A stretch of 64,000 nucleotides of DNA from Papilionanthe hookeriana x Papilionanthe teres (lineage: Eukaryota; Streptophyta; Magnoliopsida; Asparagales; Orchidaceae): positions 21,061,771-21,125,770 of the forward strand of contig CM040434.1 in the NCBI GenBank assembly GCA_022702705.1, read 5' to 3'. The translations under genes were made by a program, and so were the position numbers. The number at the start of each line of letters is the position of its first letter. The stretch's first letter is position 1. This document shows, piece by piece, positions 34,315 through 44,631 of this stretch. The notes beneath the pieces are model-generated. The model had not been told where the DNA came from, made no database searches, and saw only the letters and a program-made list of their open reading frames with translations.

Positions 34315-35238
34315 CCTTAGATTCTGTGATTAGATGCTTTTTTTGTGTGTGTATGTTTGTTTTATTTGATTTAGTATTTCTGATATGTATTTGTATTTTT
34401 TAATTATTATGTTGTCGATATTATTTAGATTAGTTACGGTTTCTTAGTTTTTATTATTGCAGACTGTGATTGTAACTCTAAAAGTGAAATTAGTAAACTA
34501 TTTATGGTTGTTTTTGTGAAATGTGCTTAGTACTTTAATTTATAGAATAAGTAATTGTGATATGTATTGTGTACTTATTTCAAAATTTTCTTACCCAAAA
34601 AATTCTATAATGTTATATGTGTGCAGAAAATTCTTAACAGTACAGGTTAATTAAGTGATGAGATGTGAAAAGGACCTGCAAAAACTTCAAGAAAAGATAA
34701 GGAAAATACCTAAAGAACGAAGATATGATTTAAATTTACAATATCTTTTCTTTCCACCAATATGATTAGATAGAAAAATTTAAGTTTGGGGGAGGAAGAA
34801 CAATATTAACTATTAAATGTTCTTAATAAAATATTTTCCAAAAATTATTATAAAAAATGATTTTCTGTAGTGAATTTAATTCAGTAAACTAGAATTAATT
34901 TATTTAACTATTATAGATGGTTAATAGAAATATTTGTAGTGATTAAATTAATTTTGTGGATTAAGATATTTGGAATAAGAGGATAAGAATATAGTTAACT
35001 ATTTAAAGTAAGGAAAACTATATTTTGAAATATTAAATTCTTAAATATTTAGTTGAGAAAGAAAAAATTGGAACTCAATGATGTAAAAAATATGAAATAC
35101 ATATAAAGTAAGGAAATGTTTCAAGTTTCAAATTTAGGAAGAGGAAAGTGAAGTTCAAAATCATTAACGAGCTATCCAGATATAGTAATCCTCACTTGAA
35201 AAAAAAGAAGGATTGAAAAACAATCCCCGAAAAGAAAA

Positions 35239-35316
<78 letters not shown>

Positions 35317-35760
35317 ATTGAAATGCAATCCAAATAAAAAGAAAAAAATAAGTGAGGAGAAGCTTGAGGAGATGCCTTATCAAAAATTGGCTTCATTTGA
35401 ATCAACCTAAAGGGTAGACTCAGTTACATTTATGAACTTATATATATGGATTAGTATTTTTACTAAGTAGTGTTTTCATGAGTTTCCTATCATCTGAATA
35501 TCCTAAGTAATTTAATATTGCAACATATAGTCATTCTTAAAATGAACATAAGACTATAACTCTTAAACTTGATGACTAGAAAGCCTTACATCTATAGAAT
35601 TAATTTAATCATCTGAAAATCTTTCTAATAAGCTTTACTATAATATTTATTTAAATCAAATTCATTGTATTTCTGAATTAAAACTTTACTACAAATAATC
35701 ATTACTTTTATATAGTATCAAATTACTTGAGGACAAGTAATAGTTAAGTTTGGGGGATTT
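34315..35760 (+). other. Noncoding 3' region and polypurine tract of element F
   Basis: No gene seen. Contents: the conserved motif TATCCAGATATAGTAATCC at 35173-35191, followed by purine-rich sequence; a 17-bp hairpin (GGATTG with CAATCC) at 35210-35226 and again at 35315-35331; (AT)37 between them; the hairpin ACTTGAGGACAAGT at 35725-35738; and the polypurine tract AAGTTTGGGGGATTT ending at 35760, where the LTR starts. Confidence 0.7.
35241..35314. repeat. (AT)37 microsatellite
   Basis: Seventy-four bases of perfect AT dinucleotide repeat within the 3' noncoding region of element F. It appears to have expanded between two copies of a short duplicated purine-rich segment that each carry a GGATTG/CAATCC hairpin. 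Confidence 0.97.
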
Positions 35761-37203
35761 TGACCAAAGAAAAATATATTGAGAAATTCATACCAATTTT
35801 TACATTGATTTTGATAATATTGCACTTTAAAGAAGGGTATTTTCTATATTTTGTTGCAGGTATGAAGATTTATAGATAATGGAACAAAAAGATGAGAAAA
35901 TGAGTGAATCTGGAACAAAAAGGACCAAAAGAGACAAAAGTTGATCTTGGTCGCCGACGGCGAGGAATAGGCCGTCGACGGCGTATTTTTCCCGAGAGCA
36001 TACAAATAAATTATAAAGGAGCGCGCCGACGACGAGATCGAGCCCGCCGACAGCGAGCCTTAGCAGTTGGCCCATGTTCTAGAAGCCCACCGATGGCGAG
36101 AAGGTCTGTTCAAGCAAAGATTCATCGAATATGGACGCCTTTTGAAGTGGTGCTTAAGCAACATTTGGAAATATTTCTACCTCTTTAAAAAAGAGATGAA
36201 TTTAGGCTGAAAAGTGTGTGTGTAGGTGTGTCCAGAGTGCCCTAGAGAGTTTAATAGTGAGTTTAGTTGAGTGTGTTGTACAGGAAGGAAGAGTTAGAGG
36301 AACTTCAAAGAGTCTGCTTGGGGAGAAATTTGAGATAAGTTGTGTTTACTATTTTGTAACTTTGATTTATATGAAATCCAAGTTTTGTGTTATTCTTCCT
36401 ATGCATTCTGAGTAGTCTTCTCTGTCTTTCTCCTTGTTTTGAGATTTTGTGAAATGGAAAATTGATTTAGTTGTGCCTAAAATATTCAATAAAAATTGTG
36501 ATAATTTTTTACTTAAATCTTAATTTACTTTCAATCTGGCCAATTGATCTGTTAAAATATGTTGATTTCACAACTAAAGTAAAGATTACATCCGAGATTT
36601 GGGGAGGTCAAAGTCTCTGAAAGAAGGGTGCAAATAAATAGGAAAATATTATTTATCGAGCGTAGAATTAGAGATTTTAGAGTGACAGACTAAAATCCTT
36701 AATTCGGTCCTATCGTTTGGGTGCCGAAGTGTAGATGTTAGCCCTCAGGCGAGGGGAACGTGGGAGCTCCGAAGTGAGAGCCGATATCCTCCCAACCTAG
36801 CCGCAGATTCAGTAACCAAACATAGGATTAGTCAATGTTCTTTATGCCTGGACCAAAGGGTAAAGAATATGAATGCTCCTATTTAGCACAATATAATTCT
36901 AACTAATTTAATTATTTGTTCACTTAATTCTCTTAACAAGGGGAAGGATACTTTTCTATATTGCAACTTTCTATTCAACATTAGTAGTAGAATTTAGTAT
37001 AATTGTTCTTTATTTATGTTTACTAGATAGTTATTTCAACCATTGTAATTAGTTCATAATCTCTAAACTTCTCTGTGGGATCGATATCCAGAACTCCATT
37101 AGAGCCCTGTATTACTTGAACGATACGTATACTTGCGTTGATAAGGTGTAACTTTGCTATTATTGAATATTAATTTTTACACTTGTTAACACTTATAAAG
37201 TTA
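35761..37203 (+). mobile_element. Athila 3' LTR of element F
   Basis: Starts TGACCAAAG after the polypurine tract. It has TTTTGTTGCAGG (35849-35860), the GCCGACGGCGAG cassettes (35950-36100), the family block with TAGTGAGTTTAGTTGAGTGTG and, near the end, ATACGTATACTTGCGT (37123-37138). The expected GGTCA end is absent, so the LTR may be clipped at its junction with the LINE. Its 3' limit is approximate. Confidence 0.75.
35950..36100 (+). promoter_or_regulatory. GC-rich U3 cassette of element F
   Basis: Several GCCGACGGCGAG-like units, including GAGATCGAGCCCGCCGAC. TATAAAG at 36012-36018 lies within the cassette and could be a TATA box, though position relative to the family pattern (TATA after the cassette) is atypical. 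Confidence 0.45.
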
Positions 37204-37239
37204 CACATCCTACTGTCAGTGAACATCTTAGAGGGAGAA

Positions 37240-38950
37240 GGAAGCAAACTTATCGGAGAAAATAAAATCCAAAATAAATGATTGGAGAAATATTTTCTTA
37301 TCCAATGGTGGCAGACTTACCTTATTAAAGAGTGTACTTTTTCAGTCTTCCTATGTATATTATGCAAGTCATAAAAGCTAAGAAAATTACTCAAACACTT
37401 GAGGTCCTTTTAAATAATTTTTATGGTCTGGGGGTGGTTCAGGTAAAGTTTGGACTGATTGAAAAATACTTTGTAAACTTCTTTCTTCTAGAAGACCTGG
37501 TTTTAAAACCCTCCAACATATTGTTGTATTAATATGTACAAATTATGGTTTAATTTTAGAGATAGGGAGGGCTTAATTTATGAATAAAAAATATTGTGTT
37601 TCTGCACATCCCTCCACTGTGGCTTGGAAAATTGGAGACTCTAAGCTTTGGAAGGCTATTTTATAGGCTAGATCAATTACTTCTAATTTTATATTTTGGG
37701 ATTTGGGAGATGGAAAGATCTCCTTTTGGCATGACCATTGGGGTATGTCCAACCTCACCACCTTCCCTCACTCTATAATTGACACAAATATGCTGGTCTC
37801 TGATGTTTGGAATGATGGCATTTGGAACATTCCTAAAATATTATTTTTAGTGGGTGACAGAGCTTATTTCTACGTGGAAATTCTCCTCTACAGCTTCCAT
37901 AACCAAAATGCTATATGCTCACATCCATACTTTTCAATTCTGGAAATGGAGCACCTTCGTATGGCACCGTTATATTTCTCCTTTTATTTCTTTCTTTCTT
38001 TGGAGGTCTTTTAATTTGCTGCTACCATTGGATGATATTCTTAAGTTGAGAGGGTTGAGATTTGCCTCCTTTTGTTACATCTATACAAGAGATGCTAAAA
38101 CTTTCTCCCACCTGTTTTATGAATGTTCTTTTGCAAGAGAGGTTTGGGACACTCTGGGTAGAATATTTGGGGTCTACTGGCCTCTTAATTTCTGCTTGAA
38201 GAACTTTCTTGGAGCTGGAAGGAAGCTAATTTTATCCCTGTAAAGTTTAAATACTATTCTTTAATTGCTTTGTGGTTCATCTGGTTAGCTAGAAATAGTT
38301 ATAAATATAATACTTCCTTCCCTTCTCCTTCTATCATTATTTCATATATAATGGCTTACTTTCGAAAGGCCAGCAAGTCTTTTAATACTAGTGGTGCCTC
38401 TTCTTTATCTGTTAGGGGTAGGAGACCTACTTTGATAAGATGGTTACCCCCTATTTTTGGTTGGTTTATGACCAACATTGATGGAAGCTGGACAACTAAT
38501 GATGCTAGGGCTGGAGTCCTTTTTAGAAGCTGGACAACTAATGATGCTAGGGCTGGAGGCCTTTTTAGGGATTATACTGGGAAGTGCCTAGCCTTGCCTC
38601 ATGTTATTGCTTCATCTGCTCTTAGGCTGGAAGATGGGATGTTTTGTTAGCTTTACAGATTTCCATTTCTTTTCATTTTAGGATGGTTGTTATTGAGACT
38701 GACTCACAAAGTCTTCTTAACATTCTTACCAGGAAATCTAAGCTGGCCTGTTACCTTACTTGTTTGCTACACCGGATTTCTGATACTATTAATACCAACA
38801 ATTTATGCATTCAGTAAACTTTTACTTAAAGGGAGGGGAACACCCCTGCAGGTTGGCTCTCTAAGAAGAGAGCTTATGGTGTGTTAGTTGGTTTTAACCC
38901 TCTCATTATCCTCAAGTCTTTCTTAATTGGTGATATTCTCCACACTCCTT
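37240..38950 (+). pseudogene. LINE ORF2 C-terminus: RT thumb, zinc region, RNase H
   Basis: RT C-terminal sequence is recognisable over 37270-37390 across frames (FLSNGG, RLTLLKS-like, FSLPMYIMQVIKA). A zinc-binding RT-associated region follows at about 38090-38180 (FSHLFYECSFAREVWDTL). The RNase H domain starts with NIDGSWTTNDARAG near 38475, and VIETDSQSLLNIL at about 38690 supplies a second acidic catalytic block. A stop at 38648 and several frameshifts separate them. This domain order is typical of plant L1 LINEs with RNase H. Confidence 0.75.
38485..38568 (+). repeat. 42-bp in-frame tandem duplication in LINE RNase H
   Basis: Two units of 42 bases, 38485-38526 and 38527-38568, nearly identical (one unit reads GGAGTCC where the other reads GGAGGCC). 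In frame they repeat SWTTNDARAGVLFR-type sequence, doubling the first RNase H strand after the catalytic Asp. Confidence 0.9.
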
Positions 38951-39855
38951 ATATTAGAAGTTGAAGGTTGGATGTTCTCAGTCTGTGCTACTCAGGTTTG
39001 TGGATTGGATTTTGGTATTTGTTCTTGGAGCTATTTGGAGATTCTATTTTGTCATATTGTTGGCTCTATCTGGATGCATCTGCTGGTCATTTGTTGTGAT
39101 TGCCTCCTTCTACTTTTGCAGTGAATGCTTTTGCTGTGTAGGAATGCTTTATTTTTTTATGCTAGGAGTTTTTTCAGGTTACTGCGATTCCATTCTACAG
39201 GTTGTCGGGAAGATTAGCTCAGTTATTCTATTTTGTTTTGATGGGTTATGTTGTTGTAAGGAACACTTTCTTACCTGGATTCTTTGCTTTCCCTTTGAGG
39301 TATCTCAGCTTTGTTTGTTGGAGCTGTTTCTTTGCAGATTTTCCTTTTGGAAGCCATACTGTACTTCAAAAATTGCATTTTTTTTTTCATTTTAACTATC
39401 ATAATGTTTTCTCCTTTACACTTTTTGGGTATACTTGTAATATTTTGGGCTTTTCTTTTAGGTGGAGTTGTAATGTGGGAGGAGGAACCCGTAGGTTCTA
39501 CTTGTATTTTTTCATTTTTAGTTTGAAGATGTTGGCATATTTTCAGGTTGAGTGTTTTATTTTGAAAAGGGGGGTCGCCTACAGAAATTGTCGGCGAATT
39601 TTAATTTAATTTAAATAATTAATTTGAAAAGTAGTATTTGATTTTGAAAATAATTTTAAATTTGAAAATTTTAAGATATGAAATCAAACCGATCTCACAT
39701 CTCGAATAGTTTATATAAACGAGCGCCGCACCACAAGCCGTGTATCTATCCCGAAGAATAGACACCTTTGCTTGATAATGGGGCTCGATTAAATAAACTA
39801 GAAAGGTTTGTGACATCCGTTTGGTCCGCAAACCAATTTTATAAGCCGACAAATT

Positions 39856-39969
39856 CCCCGTTTAATATGAAAACATTAAACGGGGTTTATATTACTCAGG
39901 TTCTTAAAGTTCCCTATAAGGGCAAGCCCCTATAGTTAATTACATCTTAAGTGATGGGAATCACCTAAG
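39856..39969 (-). other. Three consecutive stem-loops in Tat LTR copy 3
   Basis: Hairpin 1 (39946-39969) pairs CTTAGGTGAT with ATCACTTAAG. Hairpin 2 (39914-39935) pairs CTATAGGGG with CCCTTATAG around CTTG. Hairpin 3 (39856-39885) is a perfect 11-bp stem, CCCCGTTTAAT with ATTAAACGGGG, whereas copy 2 has CCCTGCTTAAT with ATTAAGCAGGG. Confidence 0.7.
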
Positions 39970-41639
39970 AAAACTCTCGATAATAATCAGTAGTTCTGCT
40001 CTCAAGAATTGCAAAGTTTAAGTTTTCAAGGGATTGAATTTTGGAATTTCAATAGGGAATGGATCAAATTTGGAACATTTTATTTTAGGAGTCCAAAGGA
40101 AGAAGGGTAGGAGAAATCACAGATCCAAAGCGAACTCTGGTAATTTCCCGACTATCCTATTGTTTGGTTTGAATTTAAGAGAGTCCTAATGTTTATTTAA
40201 TATTTTGATCTTGCCAATTTTAATTAGTTAGGACTTATATTTGTATGATAAAATCATACAAATAGCCTCGAAGATGTGAGGGTTTATGTCGTATCGGACG
40301 ACTACCTCGGATTCTAAGACCGGTTAGGGCTTAATTTACATGATATGATCATACAAATGCCTAACGAAGAGTTGAGGATTTATGTTGCACTAGAGCAAGC
40401 TACCTCGAAGTCCTACGGCTTGGTTATTTAATTCTAAGGAAAGTTTTCGTCGAAGTAGACTCGGGTTTGTCGATGACGATGGCCGTGCTTGCCCACCATG
40501 CTCCGAGCTCCTTGTTGTTGCGGATGGTTTAGTTGTAGAAGTCATAAATCAGGAGATGAGAGAAGTGTTTGGTTTTAGAGAAAGTCTTAATTTACATGTG
40601 TCTTTAATATTTTAATTAAAACAGGTCTTAAAGTTGATTAAACAGAACCGATTAAGATCCCACGGTTCCGTCATCCCGGCACCGTTATTTTTATCGAATT
40701 CACTTAGTCCAGATGAATTTGCTAAACTCAACTAAATGAGTTCCGCACTTTCATTTGGACCGTGAGAAATCCCGTTAGCAACACGTGGGTTACATCATCC
40801 GAGGTATTCCCGATCATTCAATGAGACGTTTTAATTTAGTTGTAGTTGTAGTTTTGTTGTTTTGTTTGTGATTAAATTTTGAGTTATTTTATATTTTGAA
40901 TGTTGTGGCGATGAATTTTATCTTGTAGTGTCTTTTAATTTAGTTATGGGTTTCGGTTTTGGTTTCTGTCCTAAAGGTGTAGGTTTTCATGCAATCGTTG
41001 TTTATCATGCAAGAAAGGTAAGCGCGATGCGATTAAATAAATTACGATAAGGTAAATTGCAATAAAATAAAAGCGTACACGGAGGGTCTTCCCGTCATCC
41101 CAAGTCGCACTTAAAACACGGTTAGAATATTTAAGCATTTAAAGTAAGTTCCTAGGTAAAGCTAAGGGAAAGGTTATGGTTTTCTACCAAGTTCCTAATC
41201 CTATAGCTAGTCATTTCCTATGACGTCTAGGTTCTTGTATTTTAGTTTGAGGACGATTTTCTTCATCAAAGAACAACTAAGTTCAATTGTTTTTATAAAT
41301 ATCCTATCATATTGAGGAAGTGCTTAAGACGAATCTTAAACATCTTTTCAATATTTCTAGGATTGTTTTAAGTCCAAATGAATTTAATTACACAAATGAA
41401 TTAATCGTCCGAGAGTTTAAGTTTTGTTGTCTTGCTCAGTGAACTAGGATGTTTGAATATCCTTATGAGTGAAGTGTCATTTCACTTGATGCTCTATTTA
41501 GGAGTTATAATAGTGAAAGCTCCTAAGGGCAAAATGGAATTTAATGATTTGTGATTCAAATTTAAGTTCAAATTAATGATTTAAGTTTGGAATAGTGTTC
41601 AAGTTATTTTAGGTTCATCTTTGAATTTCTTTATGTCTT

Positions 41640-42010
41640 AAGCAATGTTATATTTAATTCAGTTTACTTTAATTTAACTTAATTTAATTTAATGTGGTTT
41701 AATTTAATTTAATGTAATTTAAGTTAATTTAATATAATATGGTTTAACTTAATTAAATTTAATTTGATTTAGTTTTAATTTAATTTAATTTAATTTAATT
41801 TAATTTAATTTAATTTAATTTAATTTAATTTAATTTAATTTAATTTTAATATGTTTTAATTTAATTTAATTTAATTTAATTTAATTTAATTTAATATAAT
41901 ATAATTTAATTTGATTTAATTTAATTTAGTTTTAATTTAATTTAATTTAGTTTTATTTAATTTTTAATTTTTAATTTAATTTAATATAATTTTTAATTTA
42001 ATTTTTTAAT
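41640..42010. repeat. (AATTT)n tract in Tat LTR copy 3
   Basis: Mostly perfect AATTT pentanucleotide units from about 41775 to 41845, degraded on either side. Confidence 0.9.
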
Positions 42011-43825
42011 TTTAAAGGGATTTGTTTTAAATAATTTAACATTAATTTAATTTAATGATTAAGTCTTTTAGCATTTTAAATCTTAAACTTGAATTATAAT
42101 TTTAATTAGGAATTAAATATTATTGGGATGATTAATTTAGGGATTTTTAAATTAAAGAACAAATCTCTTCCTAATAATATCCCTATTTTAATAATTCCAA
42201 TTTTATTATTCTTCCAAATTTAACTAATTATTTAATTAAGGTTTATTTCAATTATTTTAAATTGTTTAGTAGGTTTCTACCCTTTAATTATCTAAATTTC
42301 AATCATCCAAATCAAATTAAAATCAAATATTTTGCCTATTAACTTCATTAAGCCTAAAGTCTTAATTAAAAGGGTTAAGATTTTAATTACCATTTTGCTC
42401 CTTCAAGCCTAATAATTTCATAACTCACTAAATTGAGCTCAAATGAACTTGAAATTTTTATGTTACTTCACTCATATGTCAATAAAGACATTAGAGGAGA
42501 AAATGTGATTTTTCTATATTTAATTTATTTATATAATTATTTTTGGTGGAAAATAAGGATTTCCAAGGAAAATTTAATAATATGACCAAGGGAAAGTTTC
42601 TGTCCTTAAGAAAATTATGGGACATTCCTAATGACCAGAGGACCACTTGGACCAATGTTTGTGATTTTTTGAATTATATTTTATTTATTAGAATTATTTT
42701 AAGTTCTGGAGTATTAATTAATTTAAAAATAAAATATAAGTTGAAAAATGAATTTTATAATTTTAAAATTCTCTCTGATATCAAGGATTCCAGAGAACCA
42801 AATTTTACAATTTTCTGATTTTTCTTTGATTTATTATAATTATTTTAGTGAAAATGCTAGAAAATACATTTTTTTAATTTTAAAATTACCCTAGGGCTTT
42901 AAAATTTAATATCTCATTAAATAGACCTGAGAAAAATATGGGGTTTGTTCCTAAGTGATTATATTTCAAAATATGACATTTTGGTGAATTTTATTATTTT
43001 TGTGATTTTATTATTTTTAATTATTAAAATATTAAAATAATGATGAAAAATCAACTTTTTTAGAAAATTGAAATTTTAATTTTCTTAAATTCCCCTGATA
43101 TCAGAGAGGCTCCAAAACCAATTTGGTGAATTTTTGAAAGGTATTTTAAAAGTTATGAATTTTTAAAGTTTAAAATGACTAAATGGCTTAATCAACCCAT
43201 TTAGTAGGGCTAACCAAGTCCAATTAACTTCAAACTTTTATGGTGGATTCCTCTGATCCTAAAGGTCAGTGGAGAATTGATTTCAAGTCAATTTGATTTA
43301 TGGTTAACTCTAATTAATTAGGGGTCTATTTTGGGTGTTTAAGCCAATTAGGGTTGTTTTGAGTGAATTAACTCAAGTCCTATTTTTCCTAGGGTTCTTT
43401 GGTCATAAGGAACATCACCAAATTTTCCTAGAATTTATTTCACAACATGCTAATTTTTGAAATTAAAATACTCAAAACAAGCAACATGCATTTGAAAAAT
43501 CAATAACTTTTCACGAGGTGGCCTCCGACCTTGGAAAATTCAGGGAATGTTCCCAAGTTTAGAGGCTTCAAAAGCCCTATGGTCTCATGCCATAGTGAAT
43601 TGTATGAATGCATGGAGAATTAAAACAATGCAGGGAGTAAATAATTAATTAAAAATAAAATACTTGGACAAAATTAATTAATTTCTTTTCCACATTATTC
43701 TCCTCTCGTTCATCGAGCAAGAGGGTATTTTATTTTATTTTTAGGATTTTTCTACACAAAGATATGAATTTTCAAAGTTCAGGGAATTAAATAAATTAAG
43801 AAAATCCCTAATTTTCTACTTAAGT

Positions 43826-44030
43826 AACGCGGCGCCGCGTCAACCTCGGCAGCTCCGAGTGCACACGCGACGCGCTCCCATTTGACGCCGCCTTCTGACT
43901 CAGCGCCACGCGGCCCGCGGTTCACGTACCGTCTCCTGGTCCGACGCCATCTGAGCCGTCCGTCCGCGCGTGTATTGAATGAACGACATCCGTTCATCGT
44001 CCCCAAGCCTCCTAACCCGAGAACCGTCCA
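43826..44030 (-). promoter_or_regulatory. GC-rich, CpG-dense block in Tat LTR copy 3
   Basis: About 200 bases with GCGGCGCCGCG, ACACGCGACGCG and CACGCGGCCCGCGG, embedded in AT-rich LTR. Equivalent blocks lie at about 1440-1605 (copy 1) and 13415-13615 (copy 2). It is some 0.6-0.8 kb downstream of the TATA box in the sense direction, hence probably transcribed. Role unknown. Confidence 0.5.
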
Positions 44031-44623
44031 CCTTCTAGCCCTAAGATCTCACTCAATTCTCCATGGATTTTTATGTTCTTATACTCTATGGATTCGTCTT
44101 GAAGAAACGAACACATCTATACGGCTAATGTTTATTGAAATTGACTCATTTGAAATGGAGAATGTTTAGAAGCTCGGGATGAAGAATTGATCCATACCTT
44201 AGCTACGAGAGGTGAAGCCTCGATCGGAGATGCTCGGCACGTTCGTTGGAGCTGCAGGGAGGCTAGGGATGAAGCCCTGGGGATGTGGTGAATTGCTCAG
44301 GTGTGATTTTCACCAAGGCCGATCACAACCTTTGAGTCCGGAACAACCGGGTGGCTCCGGAGATGGGGCTTTTGCCGGTGGACACCTTCTCTTGGTCGCA
44401 GTGAAGGTGTAGGACCAATCAATTTGAGGATTGATCCACCGTGGAGAAGTGTCCTGGTTTTGGGTGGAATTTCGGCTGAGAAATTGGGTTCTGTTGGTGG
44501 GAATTAGGGCAAATTGACACTGGGGATCAACTGCTCTAGGGATGGAGAAGGGTTTGGGACAATTTTGGCAGAGTTTCGGCAAGGTTTGTGCAACTCTCTT
44601 TTCATGGCCGTGAGGGGGTGGTG

Positions 44624-44631
44624 TTTAAATA
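44624..44631 (-). promoter_or_regulatory. TATA box of Tat LTR copy 3
   Basis: The minus strand reads TATTTAAA in the same C-rich context as copy 1 (805-812). It lies 1843 bases from the LTR start at 46473. Confidence 0.6.

Larger units (their letters stand above)
27070..37203 (+). mobile_element. Athila-type element F (pro-pol, two env-like ORFs, 3' LTR)
   Basis: Lacks a 5' LTR, primer site and gag. It begins in protease and runs through pol, two env-like ORFs, a noncoding region, a polypurine tract and a 3' LTR. Its LTR has GCCGACGGCGAG cassettes, while the LTR of element C has CTAAGCGCCAG cassettes, so C plus F is a fusion of two families and not one long element. Pol of F is better preserved than that of C. 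Confidence 0.78.
37204..39529 (+). mobile_element. 5'-truncated L1-type LINE
   Basis: Contains the C-terminal end of a LINE ORF2 followed by a 3' tail. The front (endonuclease and most RT) is missing. It is bounded on the left by the LTR of element F and on the right by the Tat element E LTR, which interrupts the tail at 39530 after GAAGA (candidate 5-bp target duplication, unconfirmed). The tail from about 38950 to 39529 holds no supportable gene, only pyrimidine-rich 3' untranslated-like DNA. Confidence 0.78.

Noticed and set aside
35172..35410. Open frames of IYIYIY repeats on both strands
   Set aside because: Translation of the (AT)37 microsatellite.
38961..39395. Hydrophobic open frame in the LINE tail
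   Set aside because: T-rich 3' untranslated DNA gives Phe/Leu/Cys-rich frames; no domain and no conservation evidence.
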